Source of the DNA: Hippasteria phrygiana
Taxonomy: Eukaryota > Echinodermata > Asteroidea > Valvatida > Goniasteridae
Reading direction: 5' to 3'
Assembly: GCA_037893225.1 (NCBI GenBank)
Contig: JAZGUH010000331.1
Span: 992,001-1,056,000 of the forward strand
Length of the DNA: 64,000 nt
The position numbers and the translations under genes are program-made. Within the stretch, counting starts at the first letter, position 1; each line of letters opens with the position of its first letter. Positions 1-12,592 of this stretch are shown here, piece by piece. Under the pieces are notes generated by a model. It saw only the letters and a list, made by a program, of their open reading frames with translations, was not told the origin of the DNA and did not search any database.

Positions 1-477
1 TAACAAATGACACATCATTGTAAAGAAGAATAACAGGGCTTTCCAATGATACCAAATTCAAGGAAAAGGAGTTGGAAACAAGAGAGAAATCGTCTGTCAA
101 ACTTGAGTTTCCGAACTATTTTTGAGGAGTTTAGATCACCTGCTCCCTTTTATCTGCATATATACAGGAATTCGCCGACGCCATTTTTACAGCGGTGCCG
201 CGCTCGCGTGCAGGCTGTGCGCGTTCTTTAATTTGAGTCGCGTGCGCATTTTGGCAAGTTGTAAACACCCTGTTGGTCGAAGCTGCGTCGAGCGCGTGCG
301 TCTAACACGCACGCGAGCGCCTCGCCACCGCAGTAAATGCTTCTAATTTTGGTCGCCGGATTAGTCTATACAGACACCACAACTTCTAAGTTCCCCCTCT
401 AATATTTTTCTGAATAACTGGAAAAGTATTGCATGAATGTGCAAATTTAAAAGGTACAAATGTAAATGATAGTATAC
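1..477. other. Intergenic, CpG-rich patch
   Basis: No gene was recognised. Positions 175-345 are rich in CpG, unlike the AT-rich surroundings, and contain a 10-bp inverted repeat around 292-315 (GCGCGTGCGT, spacer, ACGCACGCGA). It could be a promoter-like CpG patch or an old repeat. Nothing decides between them. Confidence 0.3.
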
Positions 478-638
478 AAATAATGAATGTTTATGAGTGC
501 GATGGTAAGAATAATTTCATGAGGTGACAGATTGAATGTTCTATTCCACGAGGCGAAGCCGAGTGGAATGGGACATTCCATCTGTCACCGAATGAAATTA
601 TTCTTACCATTGCACGAATGTGAAACATACATTATTTG
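478..638. mobile_element. Fold-back (palindromic) element 1
   Basis: About 70 bp on the left (GATGGTAAGAATAATTTCAT, GGTGACAGAT) are repeated inverted on the right (ATGAAATTATTCTTACCATT). The short centre is CGAGGCGAAGCCGAG. There is no coding capacity. It is a miniature inverted-repeat or fold-back element. The same kind of centre occurs in the element at 2661-2832. Confidence 0.8.
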
Positions 639-926
639 TTTTATACAACGCCTGAATAATTCCGACAGATTGCATGCATGGATTTCTTGGTGTAACGTTA
701 CAACGTGCCGTTTACCTTCTCAGTCCCGCATAAAACCGCGACAAAAAGTGGTCCAGTTCCGAATCAGTTAAAACTTTAATTGTTGTTCCTACGTGTCTTG
801 CAAATTCCTCTAATCATTTGATTGCATATTTCATTTGTCTCTTTGTGTTAGCAGCGTCAGCATCGCCTACGAGTTCCAATATTTCGTCGTCTGTTAGGAG
901 AACAAACCGCGGCAGTTCGGAAACTC

Positions 927-942
927 GGCCGCCATGTTGTGT
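927..942 (+). promoter_or_regulatory. YY1-like motif
   Basis: GGCCGCCATGTTGTG contains GCCGCCATNTTG, the consensus bound by YY1 in animals. A single motif match with no promoter context; weak. A hairpin lies nearby (982-1014: TTCTATCA, GC-rich loop, TGATAGA). Confidence 0.25.
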
Positions 943-1285
943 GAATGACAGTAGTGACCGTGAAATTAGGGAAGTTCTTTTGGTTCTATCAATGCGCGCG
1001 CACCGTTTGATAGAGCCATGTGATAGAACGTTTTGGGCGGTGCGAGTTCGCGTCGTGTGATGGGTCGAATAATTAAATGCACGTGATCAACGATCCACCA
1101 ATCGGATGGCTGGGATTTATTCAGGTGTTGTATAAAGTGACATGTTCTACACTTGTTTAAAATCTGTGCTTGCCTTTCCGAGTTACAGGCACCAAAATAA
1201 ACATTACACATGTTTCAAAAGTTGCAGCAAAGTGTAATTCACCATTCTGTGAGTTAATACTTTTAAGTTGAGTTTTATTCAAGAA

Positions 1286-1852
1286 TGAGTGCCTCTTTTT
1301 CCTAGAGAAAGTTGATGGGTAACGGCGTGTTTAGAGGTGCTCAGGAGAACAGATACGCAGCGAGTGCATCCAAGAAGTCGACCAAAATGAAAGGGGTAGC
1401 GTTATTGTATGGTATGGGCCAGCGTTAGTTCTGAGGGGAAAACGGACTTGGTGATTGTTCATGGGAATCTGACTGGCGCACGTTATGTTAAGGAAATCTT
1501 GGAGCCACATGTGATTCCTTATGCAGCAGCCATAGGCCAAGACTTCATCTTGATGGATGACAATGCTACTCCTCACCGGGCACGGATTGCTTTACAGTTT
1601 CTTGAGGATCGAGGGATTGAAAAGATTGAATGGCCCTCAAAATCTCCGGACTTAAACCCCACTGAGAATCTTTGGGACCAGATTAAATGGGTGACCAACC
1701 GAGTTATTAGGGCAAACACCACATTGGCCCAATTTAACCCAGATGCTGCAGAGAGCATGGGACAACTTGCACCAACAACTTGACCAACCGTGAGCATGTG
1801 TCGTCGCTGCTTGGCAGTTCTGGAGAATAACGGTGGACTAATCCCATACTGA
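1286..1852 (+). pseudogene. Tc1-type transposase, decayed C-terminal half
   Basis: The open part (1409-1783) reads MVWASVSSEGKTDLVIVHGN, DFILMDDNATPHRA and WPSKSPDLNPTENLWDQIK. These are the second catalytic Asp and the final Glu region of a DD34E Tc1-family transposase. Upstream, 1286-1412 in another frame still resembles the family (VDG-RRV-RCSGEQ) but has two stops, and there is a frame change near 1409. After the stop at 1783 the third frame resumes as SMCRRCLAVLENNGGLIPY to a stop at 1850-1852. The DNA-binding half and inverted repeats were not found. The copy is inactive. Confidence 0.88.
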
Positions 1853-2660
1853 ACTGACAGTTTTTGCTGCAGGATAAACCTGAAAATTTGACTGAAGTTG
1901 AAACAATGCATATCAAGCAAAGCCCGACATAATTAACATTCATTTTGTTGTCATGTTTATTAATTTGTTGTCCGTTTGCTTTTTGAGAATTAGAGGTTTA
2001 TCTGTGAGAACACAAACATTGGGTCTTGTTTTTAATTCCAGATTTTCTTTTTCAACAAATCAAAAGTTTGTAATTATGTGACAAAAATCATCACTGCGCG
2101 AGTACTGAAATAAAACATGCTTTTTTAGCCTTCTGTTGAACCAATTCTGTTTACTGCAACTTTTTTAACAGCTCAATTTCCATTCATAAATACCTCAGCG
2201 AGTTTCACTATGCCTATTGGTTGAGAGCCTGTCACGTGGGTGTGTTTAAACGGTTGTTTAACCACGGCTGGAAGTTGTTTAAACACGGCGCGGTTTGAAA
2301 CATTTTTTCCCGGTGTCACACGAAATGTAGAGTCCTACAAAATCTGGTCCATTTTATTGGTTGAACACTCGAGCGACCAGTCACTCTCCTAATAACGCAA
2401 GCGCAATACTACCGATGCGTCCGTATTTAGAGTCCATAATTTCACGCTACACCGGCACTGCTGCGTTCTTGCACCACCTGGCGAGCGCGTCGCGCGCGCG
2501 TCAATTTCCATATAAGGACTTGTTTACCATTACCCGCGGGTGGCACGAACCATTAAATAGCTGAGGGGTGTTTTACAAACCAAGGTAAAACAAATTAAAC
2601 AAAATCATTGGAAAGTTATAATTTTCGGTGTTTTTGCTTAATTATACAAAAAGGTATTTT
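1853..2660. other. Intergenic, no gene recognised
   Basis: Mixed AT-rich sequence. Two GTTTAAAC palindromes lie near 2247 and 2277, with a CpG-rich stretch at 2460-2540. No coding signal or recognised repeat. Confidence 0.4.
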
Positions 2661-2832
2661 ATGAATGGGAATAAATATGTGCTGGGCCGGTTTTAAACGT
2701 ACGTTTAAAACCGCTTTGGGGCCTGTACGCTGATAATGACCCTCGCCTTCGGCTCGGGTCATTATCAAGCGCCCAGGCCCCAAGGCGGTTTCAAACGTAC
2801 GTTTAAAACCGGCCCAGCACATATTTATTCCC
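2661..2832. mobile_element. Fold-back (palindromic) element 2
   Basis: A ~70-bp arm (GGAATAAATATGTGCTGGGC, GGTTTTAAACGTACGTTTAA, TTGGGGCCTG, ATAATGACCC) is repeated inverted up to ATATTTATTCCC. The loop CTCGCCTTCGGCTCG is closely related to that of the element at 478-638. GTACGTTTAAAACC-type blocks make each arm partly palindromic in itself. Non-coding. Confidence 0.85.
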
Positions 2833-4540
2833 TTATTCAAATGATCTTATGCATGATTGAATTTCCACGGTATCACCAGATGTGTAAAACACATCATTCT
2901 ATCATTCGCTTTTTGAATTTTTCAAATTCGTGCACTACTTTTCCAGTTAAATATTAGACAAATATTAGAGGGGAACTTAGAAGTTGTGATGCCCTGCATG
3001 ACTATTTTGGGATGAAAGGATGGGACATTGACAAGAGCAATGATTTAGACAGGCCAGAAGCTCTAAGGGGAAGAGGGGGGGGGGGGGGGGGGGGGGGGGG
3101 TCCCCAATGGGCCTAAACTTCTTTAAAAGCAAATTTTTTCTAAAATTTGTGCATGGAATAGCAGAAAAAGTAGGGTATGAAACTCGGTCATTTGTCTTAC
3201 CACAAAAGGGCACTTCTAAATTGGCACCAACAGTCTGTGTCTCAGGTCTCCGAAATTCCCAGGTCTGCAGTTTTTATTACCTAGTAAATCCAAAGTAGTC
3301 TGAAACCCATATTAGTTTACGCTATTAAAGGTGCAGGGCGGTCTGGCACAAGCAGCCAAAAGTACTTGGCCAGTCTCACAGCTTCAAGATTACATCTTGC
3401 TACCAATCAGACTAGTCTAATTTTGTAACAATGTATGGCTTTGTGAGCACGAGGTCTAGCCATACCGTCCAAGGGTAACAAAGACATGACTCTCCAAGAT
3501 GGCTGCTGCTTTTTTCTAAAGAAACTTTCACAGGGCATCAGAGGTGGAAAAGGAGACATGAAAAACTATGTAGATAGCCACAAAGTATCAAGGTTTTGTA
3601 CATCTTGTTTTAATACATTCATTTATGAGCACTACAATATACATTGCTTTACAGCTTAACCAACCAAATAACATAACCTAAATGGGGTTATACTTATAAC
3701 CTGGTTAAATACCGATTGTTCTACATTTTAACCAGGTGTATATATAACAACCTGCCACAGTAGGAGGGTTATGCCCAGGCCAGGTAAACTTCAGTCTATA
3801 TTACAGTTTTAGTTAGGGGTAGCATGATAACTCATTAGGGTTTATTATGCAAAACCTGGCTAAAACCTGTTTATAATACAAGTTAAGAAAATTAAATGTT
3901 TGAAAACATAATAACCAAGGAGGTTTCGTTGTCAGTTCAGAGGGATGCTTCATTCATTGGATTTCAGAAACAAATCTGTTATATGAAGGGTTAATCTTTA
4001 TGAAATGATTTACCCATTAGGACAGCATTTTACAAGTCTCATAGTACCACAAATTCAGAACCATTTATAACAATCGCAACAAAAAACAATTCTGTAAGGA
4101 ACACGTTTCTCTGATGAACAAGTAGATGAAAGGTTACCAGCTCACTACATCATGTAATACATTCCTAGAACTAGCTGGTAGTCAGTGCTGCTTATGAAGA
4201 TATCCGTGACTGTAGGATTCTGCATCAAGAAGCGATTCAATTTCAGCTTTTCAATGCTGCTCTGAGACTGATGCAAATACTGATTGCACACACATACCAC
4301 AAATGGTGCAATCAGTGTTGCAAGCCTGCAAAATAGCTGCATGACACAAGAAGAACCTTCAGGGAATCTAAACAACATTTTATCAGTTGTTTTTGGTAAG
4401 ACGCCAATGCTACCAGGAACCATATTGCCATCTCCATAATACATATCAATGTGCATTCAAGTTTGTTTTTCTTGCAAACCATATGTTCAGGAACTCCTAC
4501 ACCAGTTCAGCCTATTTTGCAAAGCAAACATTCAAATGTA
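2833..4540. other. Intergenic, poly-G tract and weak repeats
   Basis: A run of about 24 G residues lies at 3077-3100. From 3655 to 3890 there are several degenerate copies of AACCTGGTTAAA-like words. Otherwise no gene or element was recognised. A 103-codon open frame on the minus strand (4145-4456) has no family resemblance and was not called. Confidence 0.4.
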
Positions 4541-4860
4541 CAGTGCAATGCTATTGAAAGTTAACACTAAATGGAAATGGGAAATTTTGTGAAAAGAATT
4601 CACATGCACTTATCACATTTCCCACAAAACTCCTCCCCCCCCCCCCTCCCCCCGTGAATTCAAGTGGGAAAATATTTTCCAACCTGTATGAAAAGGCATG
4701 AAAATGTTTTCCCACTTGTGTGAAAAGGCGTGAAAATTTGTTCCCCCCATGGGAAAAAACTCACATTTTGTGAAATGAAAATGAATTCCCTGGGAAGAGA
4801 GAAAGTGTGAAGAGAAATTCCCAATCCCAGGTTAACTTTCAAATGCAATGTACTGTATCT
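4541..4860. mobile_element. Inverted-repeat element with TGTGAAAA-type repeats (copy 1)
   Basis: The left end, TACAGTGCAATGCTATTGAA, AGTTAAC, matches inverted the right end, GGTTAACTTTCAAATGCAAT, GTACTGTA. The interior is a degenerate series of (GT)GTGAAAA and TTTTCAC words. Related sequence lies at 40969-41250 and 43060-43340. Non-autonomous; superfamily not identified. Confidence 0.6.
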
Positions 4861-7800
4861 TTGCAGGTTTTTCAACCCCATTTGAAAGCCATTATCTATG
4901 TTTACAAGTCTTTAAGGACTTCTTAAACTATTTTCTATTCTGTGAGCATGGGCCCAATTTCATGGAGCGACTTAATAAAAAATATTGCTTAGCAAATATT
5001 CTTGCTGAGCAAAGTCAGCCAAGAACCAGTCATGAACGGTATAAATCACATGCATTTTGACTGCTAATCTTTTTTCTGCCAAGGAAATTATTGGGTTGTA
5101 TAATTGACCAATAGTGGGTCTGACATAACCATTTTATCAATGGTACTTGTGATACTACTAAGCCGACAAATTATGTTTTACAGTACACTGGGTACCAGCC
5201 AAATACAATATGTACAGGTAATATATATGATATGTTGACTGGTAACCAATGTCAAGTTAAGCAAGATTTTGTACAAAATTAAATTTGTCTGCTTAGTGCA
5301 TCACTTAAATAGACCTGCAAAGAAACAACACCATGCTTTGGTTACATGGATGCTTTACATGGGAGCACAGTGCAAGTCACTCATCTGAAGCGTGCATATT
5401 AATAAAAGGCTAATGTCATTTCTTTGTAGATCTATTGGGCAGTTGCAGTCGAGTCCCTGCAAGTCCTTTCACAAGTTCTTTCCCAAGTCCAGTCACAAGT
5501 AACTGGATGAACAATGACAAAGGAATGCCTTTGTCAAAGCTCATTTCAATAACTTGTGATTGAATTAGGACTGGAGGCTTGTGATGGACTTTGCAGGGGA
5601 TTTGTGATGGACTTGACTACACCCCTGCTATTGGGACTTCAAGTTTTGGCTCCGACATTAAAATGAAAGAGCTATTCCATTAAGAGAAGGATTGTACTGT
5701 TTTCAGCAGCAAAAAAATCTAATTTGTACTAGGCCATATTTTTTCTGATCAAATGAGGTTACTGTATCAAAACCATTTGGGGGGGGGGGGGGGGGTACAG
5801 ACAGCAGCAAATGTAATTTTATTGAAGCACATTCACATACTTAGTAATCTTGCTCCAATTAAAAACATCGCTGTTAAAATGTATCACAACAACTTTACAA
5901 ATTGGCATTTGAAGTCCAATTTACTCTTGCGTATAATTGTAGTTGTACCCCCCAAAAATTAATTGGACAGTGCCCTCAACTGGTCAAGAATAGACCATGG
6001 CCTGTTTGGGGTTTCTAAATAAACATTTCTGGTTGTTATAAATTACGTTTTGTAAGAGCAATTTCATTGACATTTGAGTCCCTTACAATACCTTATTTTA
6101 CGTATTTCATAAAAATGAAAATATACTCAAAATGTGTATGAACAAGCCAAGTGAACATTCGTAGACCCCCGACTTGGGTACACATTCGGTTATCACTGCT
6201 TGCTGACTGCTAATTAAACAAAAAATGAACAATGAAAACAATAACAAAATCTGTCCTGTGCACCAATTTTTTTAGCATTGAACCAATGCATTTCGTATAA
6301 TTCTATATGAACTACATGACTGTTAACCACATCACAGTAGTATTATTGTACGGCATGTAACAGCGATCACAAATCCTAGCCCAATTCTATGAGAGATGAG
6401 CACGCCAAAGATCACACTGTATACAGATGAAATCACATCCCTTCCCTTCCCACAAATGAAAGAGATGCAGCATGTAGCTTCTGTTTGCCCAATTTTTAAA
6501 TCCCTTCATGTCATCAAAGTGTGGTGACAACCACTCATGAATAATTTATGAGGTTGTACCAATGACCAATAAAAATTCAATGTCGTGGGTATCACTAGTG
6601 GGTATTCACCTTCTTTCCAAAGTTATCGTTTCTTCTTGTAATATCTTACACTACCGAAAAAAGGTATCAAATAAATAATAAATATTAAGTAGAAGTATTC
6701 TTGGCAGTTTTTGTTGATTTGTCTTTCTCCATTGCAGCTCAGTCCGGCAGAAGAGACAAGACAAGCCTGGATGAAACCAACTTAAACCCGAGTTACAATG
6801 AAGTCATCACAATTCAATCACAAGCCTCAATCACAAGTCGCATCGCAAGCCTGGTCTGGTCTCAAGCCAAGTCACGTAGCTTGCCAGCTGACTTGTGATT
6901 GACTTGATTACAACTCTGACTTAAACAGAGTCCAATATCTCCATTTTAGACAGACTGATAATTAACCTTTCAGTACCATATACTTCACACACAATTGGTC
7001 ACACTATCCTCCATACTTGGAGTACACATCCACACAGCCCGGGAGGTGCAGGATCTGAAAATGTGTGACACCACCCAGATATTGGGCCAACACTGAAACC
7101 ATTGGATGTGATTTTCTATTCAAAATGGACGGAGGATTATGATGTATCCAAAATCACATCCAGAGCCCAGAATCACAATAAGGGTTAAAGCTGTCAAACC
7201 CACAAGTCACAGTGTACTTTGCCAAGCAGGGACAATAGTTGACAGGCTTCAGATGTGATTTTCAATAGAATAGGATGTGATTTTGGTTGGCCATTGTCAA
7301 AATCACGTCGTCGTAATCTCCCTGTACATTTTGAACAGAAAATCACATTCAAGGGTTCACAGTGCAAAATGATTAAGCCAGTCAGAATTTGGCACTTGAG
7401 CAGTAAATGCATAGACTCTTTTCCTGTGACATTACCAGCCCATATAGGACTGCCGTGTGTAGTGTTTGTAATGAAGAGCTTATTCAAATCCACCAGTCAG
7501 GGTGTGCTGTATACTCAAATCCATGCACGTGAATTAATGCAGCCTACACCACTGCAGTCTCTGTGATGAAGCATTGTTGCACACATTGTTTGAACAGACA
7601 CCGCATTGTTGAGTGCATTCAACCCTTTGCTAGGATTTGTACATACAAGGCGGTCCACACATGGTTTACATTGTTTACATATGGGTGAAAAGGGGCTATA
7701 CTGGTAATCAATGTTGTAGTCAAATCCAATCAGAGTCCGATGCCAAAACTGTGATAAAGTCCACTCGGAGTTCAAAACTAAATGCATTTATTTTTACCTC

Positions 7801-8267
7801 CGTTTTCAACACTATAACCAAACAATGAAGTTGTTGATTCCAACTTGAGTTTTGCCCTTCCCGGCATACTGTTGAGAACTCTATGACCAGTGCTTTCCGA
7901 GAGCCTCTTGGAAAAACTCAACAGGCATACTCACGACCCCTTCTGACTAGTGCACAATGTCTTAACCACAAGATCACTAAGTTGTTCCAATCTATTATCT
8001 ACATGTACATGTGTACAAGGGTCTGTAGTAATACCAACGCAAAAATTACTGTCAGCAAACTCATGCTCTGATTACAGCAGGATCTGTGATCTTTTGAGGG
8101 TCGAAGCAAAAAAAGGCCACTAATCTATGAGTCTTTATTAAAAAATTACACAAATTGAGTTAAGAGGTACCTTGTCTCTGACTGGGTGCTCATTGTAAAG
8201 TAAGTATGGATGGGAAGACGGAATAAATGTAGGAGAAAAAGAAGAACATGAGGTATACAAACATCCC
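4861..8267. other. Intergenic, weak repeats only
   Basis: Fragments of the GGCCAATTTCATAGAGC MITE family occur near 4950-5040 and 5190-5300. Words such as CACAAGTC and CTTGTGATTGA recur at 5440-5620 and 6810-6910, and GATGTGATTTTC words recur at 7105-7350. A poly-G run lies at 5777-5795. No gene was recognised. Confidence 0.35.
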
Positions 8268-8556
8268 TTAACCTCTTGAGTACGGTATTTTACAGGAGAC
8301 GTCTGGGTGCCGCGGTGGCTCTGGCAGCCAAGCGAACTGCTACAATGTGTTTGTGCAGTCAAGCGTAACATATACACAATAATCCAACAATGGATTGAAA
8401 CTGCACAAACAGCGGCCAATGGCGTCATCCGGCCTGGTGGCACTGTTTAATCCAACAATGGATTGAAACTGCACAAACAGCGGCCAATTGCGTCATCCGG
8501 CCTGGTGGCACTGGTTTTTTGGCGCCATATTCCGTCATCCGTACGCAAGGGGTTAA
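8268..8556. mobile_element. TTAA-flanked miniature element with internal 58-bp duplication
   Basis: The ends are TTAACCTCTTGAGTACGG and CCGTACGCAAGGGGTTAA, imperfectly inverted and both containing TTAA. Inside, a 58-bp unit beginning AATCCAACAATGGATTGAAA (8391) is repeated at 8449. Interior words (CTTGTGCAG, GGCCTGGTGG) recur in the elements at 24567 and 44229. TTAA flanks are typical of piggyBac-type insertions. Confidence 0.6.
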
Positions 8557-9365
8557 AATGTGGTGGATTTCCTGAAATTATTAGAAGGAATTATTGCATT
8601 AAACTTCAGTAACTTGACTTTAGTGACTGTGCACACTGATTCCACATTTAGAAGAGCTCAACATGATGCCCTTTATATAAAACAGAAAGGAGACTGCCTC
8701 AAGCTGTCTGGTTCATGTTTTGGTTTGTCAAGAGGTTGTTGATCGATGGACGAAATCAGCGTCATTTTGTAGATTAAACAAACTAAGCAATTCAATCGGC
8801 TAAAAAATAAATAAAATGGTTACTTTGAAGAGCTGTTGAATGTGCCCCGTCTCTAGGCCCATTGGTTCCATTTGTTTGAAAGTCATCACTGCGGGCAGCA
8901 AACAAAATATGACGTGATATGCCCTGTGCAGTTGGATATACACGAGTGTCAGATTCTTGAGATTTGATGAAAGCTGTTGCTTTCATTTTTTGCAGGGGGC
9001 TGGACATGAGAGCTCCCAATAACTTTTGATTTTTTTTTTAATGTGAGGGCATATCACCAAAAACAGGGACTGTGCCATTGTGTTACATACAGGTCCACTC
9101 TGCAATTTAAAAAGTTTTCATAAAAATATCATCCAGCCAAAAACAACCTCTTTAAAGTCTTCACAGTAATCAGAATACCTCTATGATGTTTTATTGGACC
9201 AAAAACCTGTCATGAGAATAACAACTGAGAATACAGGGCTTATCATCATGCTGGTAAGGGCCCCAACAAAATCCTCTAATTTACATCTTCCCCAACAGGT
9301 TTTCCATCGTCTGACAATGACTGCAGTATCTACTGCTACATTGGATTTGAATCAGCCTGCCAAAC

Positions 9366-9436
9366 CCGGCAAGCTTGGTGGTCGAGTGGTTAAGATGTCT
9401 TCACTGGTAAGCAGGAGGGTCATGGGTTTGAGTCCT
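9366..9436 (+). mobile_element. tRNA-derived SINE head
   Basis: GGTGGTCGAGTGGTTAAGAT resembles a polymerase III A box region of Leu/Ser-type tRNA, and GGGTTTGAGTCC is a B box. A MITE (9437-9646) is inserted directly after it, and a possible continuation (CTGCTCAGTATGCCTAGG, TTTTCCTCCC) follows at 9647. The clover leaf is imperfect, so a functional tRNA is unlikely. Confidence 0.55.
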
Positions 9437-9646
9437 GGGGCCAATTTCATAGAGCTGCTTAAGCACAAAAAAACCTTGCTTAGTAAAATCAGGTTACCAG
9501 CCAAAATTCCATGTGATTTTTATGCTAAGCAAACAACAGCTAAATACCAGTCAGAAGCAATATATACCACATGAAGTTTTAGCTGGTAACCTGATTTTAT
9601 TCAGCAAGGTTTTTTTGTGCTTAAGCAGCTCTATGAAATTGGCCCC
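9437..9646. mobile_element. Palindromic MITE, GGGGCCAATTTC family (210 bp)
   Basis: The ends GGGGCCAATTTCATAGAGCT and AGCTCTATGAAATTGGCCCC are exact inverted copies. The inner words CTTAAGCACAAAAAAACCTT, ATCAGGTTACCAGC and CATGTGATTTT mirror one another through the whole length. Other copies lie at 25365, 33113, 50595, 50741 and 56141. No coding capacity. Confidence 0.88.
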
Positions 9647-9659
9647 TGCTCAGTATGCC

Positions 9660-11249
9660 TAGGATTTTCCTCCCCACACACTCTTGGTAGGCAGTGAGAA
9701 TACAGTGCTCAACACCACATTAGCCAGGACCAACAAAATCTCTTGTAATAAAAATAAGCAACAATTCCAAATGACTACATCTTTAGGAATTTAAAGGTAC
9801 TGAGCTGCATCTTAAGAAAAAAAAAAAGGATGATTTCAAGAGAAACATGTTCCGTAATCCAACAAGAACTTATACAACAGTGGATTGTAGCACAGCTTTT
9901 ATGGTTTAATAAATATATCTGGCCTACGTCCAACATTGCATTAACTATAGTTTCCTGCATATACTTGTTTTTACAGCATTTGTTTTCTGTAAACTTGCAT
10001 TCTTTTGTTAAAATGTCTCGAAAATAAAAGTTTTTGCACAAATGAATTTTCCAAACATTTGTGAACAACCAAGATCATTCAGAATAGGACCTCAAAAATT
10101 TCCAACTTGCAGAATGACATTCCTATTACTACTGTACACATAACTTAGTTTTATATCTGGCTGGCCCTCACGGGATACTAACAAAAGTAGCATACACATT
10201 ATTCCTCTTTGGGTGGGCATGAAAAATTGAAGTTAAATGAGAGGCCAAAATGAGTCATATGGTTAAATAATATGATACTTTTTTTAAGCTGGGCTGAACT
10301 GTAACTTTGAAAAACTACTGTGGACTGCATGAAATATACATTTGTGACCCGATCCATCAAAAATGTTGGAATACACATGTTGAGATGGATGACCTCAATG
10401 AAACAAGTATAAAGTACGCTTTTTGTATTGATCCCAGGTAAAAATGTAAAGACAATTTTGTGGCAGTTATTGTTTAGCAAACATAATTTGTTTTGAGTGA
10501 TTTCATGAAACTTGGTTCCCAGATAAACAAGCCTTGGAGTTATTATAACAGATAAGTAAAACAATCATTATAATAAATAAAATTTAAAAAAAAATAAAAA
10601 ATATCCACTTGGACTTTTCTGAATATGGTGAATGTTTACCAATGATCTTTGATAACGGAACAAAAATAAAAATGTTCAACCTGAAAATCCCCATTGTCAA
10701 AAATTGTCAATTATTTCAAAGCATTCAAATGGTGACAACCCATACAGCCCATCCACTCCAAATTTGATACAGCAGGTCACATTTTTCCTTTGCTGTCACT
10801 GTTTTCCTGCTGAAGAGGATTTTCCATGTCCCAGGAAAACCCAACCAATCTTTGGGCTGCCAATGCCTGCATTAACCCGACTGCGAGCCCCAAAGATAAC
10901 AATCCTTTATTTTTAAGCATGCAGTTCATGATGTGTTTAGCACTTTTTGTGTTCACACTTTAGGGATGTGAGAAGAATGGAGAGAAAAATTTGAAATTGG
11001 TTTAAGCATAATACTTCCATACACATAGTATCTGTCATAAAAGGTCTCTAAAATCACACATTTTCCAAGTATGATTTTAACACCCCTCCCGTAAACTATT
11101 CTCACGTTTAGTATAACATTGTCTATCAAAGGTAAATGGGATTTTATTTGAATGATTCCTGTCTGGCATTGTTTTGTAGGATTCAAACTCTGCAAACTTT
11201 TCTAGGACTTATTATGTCAAACATAGGTTCTGGTATTGTCTTCTTACTC
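9660..11249. other. Intergenic, no gene recognised
   Basis: AT-rich sequence without clear repeats, splice-bounded open frames or known motifs. Open frames here (for example 10199-10564 minus) show no family resemblance. Confidence 0.4.
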
Positions 11250-11492
11250 AATCAGATGATCATAACACTAGTGTCCTTAAGCAAGACATTTTACTGCAAT
11301 TGCTTTGTTTGATCCTACTAGGAGCAGATGGGTATCTGTGAGGGCAATTTTAGCTGTGTTTCCCAGGATATGTACGCTACTCAACGGGTAAACAAATTTC
11401 AGGATTGCTCACTTGTTGACCAGGATGTAATGATGATTGTAAAACATTTTGATGCTCAGATAAAAGTGCTAAATTAAATGCTGATTATTATT
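11250..11492 (+). mobile_element. SINE, 5'-truncated, with ATTATT tail
   Basis: GTGTCCTTAAGCAAGACATT, GGAGCAGATGGGTATCTGTG and the end AAAGTGCTAAATTAAATGCT, GATTATTATTATG match the central and tail parts of the SINE at 25840-26378. The tRNA-like head is missing. Confidence 0.6.
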
Positions 11493-12592
11493 ATGAGCAG
11501 CAGAGGGATATTGCTTATGTAAATAAAGAAATTCCATCTGACAATCATGGAAACTTTAAACGTTCTGAGATAGGGACAGGCTGACTGTAGTGACAGTCAC
11601 ATACCAAGCATAGTCAGACTTGAATGCAGTCTTTCACTCATGTGCAACTTCCAGTCGGATTAAACAAAAACCATGATCAATTCACCATGACAGTATCACC
11701 AACAAAGACAGTCTTCCAATATCAAATGCTGTTGAACAGTTCCAATTCATCGCTTATTGTTAAAAGTCAAGGTTGACAACAAAAAATGAATAAATAAACA
11801 AAACTTGATTCTTTAGATTTCCAATTCTGTATCTCGTTTGAAGTAACTGAACTACAATTTTGGGACTTGACTTGCAGACTGACTGATTTTGACTAGCTCT
11901 TGTGGTCATTACAGAAATGCTCAACCTAAATGCATAATAGAAGTGAACTTTGATAAGAAGGTAAGCAATTTCCAGGATTGATTTCATGAACTACATGTAG
12001 CAGCTAACACCTCCTCCACCCTCCCCTCCCCTCCCTCCAGGCTTGACGGCCCACGGGTTTATTGCTACACATCTGTCTTTAACTTAACATACAAAATGAA
12101 AAATACATACAGATTTACAGTTCTGTGTTCAAGCTTTATCAGCCACTAACGTAACATTTGAGAGTGATCTGCTGATAGGATACCGTCATCGTATGAGATG
12201 GTGTCAACTAACTACATCAGATGGTTCTTAATGCATTACTGCAGGACAAATCTTTGTTTTTCCTTCTGACCAAGACAGCACTGCGATTGCAGCTTTTGGC
12301 AATTCAATTTGCAACGTGTTGATTCGACAATTGTGACCAGGCAGCATGAAATGAGCAGAAAGTCAGACTGTGGCATTTCGAGTTACAAGTTGAAACAACA
12401 ATTTTTCATTAAAAAGTCAAGTTAGGGATTTGAACATTTTTACATTTGAAAAGCCTTATTCTATCAGATATTAAAGTTCTAAAACTTAATTCAATCTCAA
12501 ACTATGTCGGGGGGTTGATTTTTTTTTTTTAACTTGGGTTATAGTGTGCAGAAGTCACAAACTTTTCAGTTTCATTTTCTTCAAACATGGGG
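11493..12592. other. Intergenic, no gene recognised
   Basis: AT-rich, with a short CCTCCCCTCC pyrimidine tract near 12010-12040. No gene or clear repeat. Confidence 0.4.

Noticed and set aside
4145..4456. 103-codon open frame on the minus strand
   Set aside because: No recognisable domain, no relatives known to me, no splice or start context, and codons do not look selected. Length is possible by chance in 64 kb.
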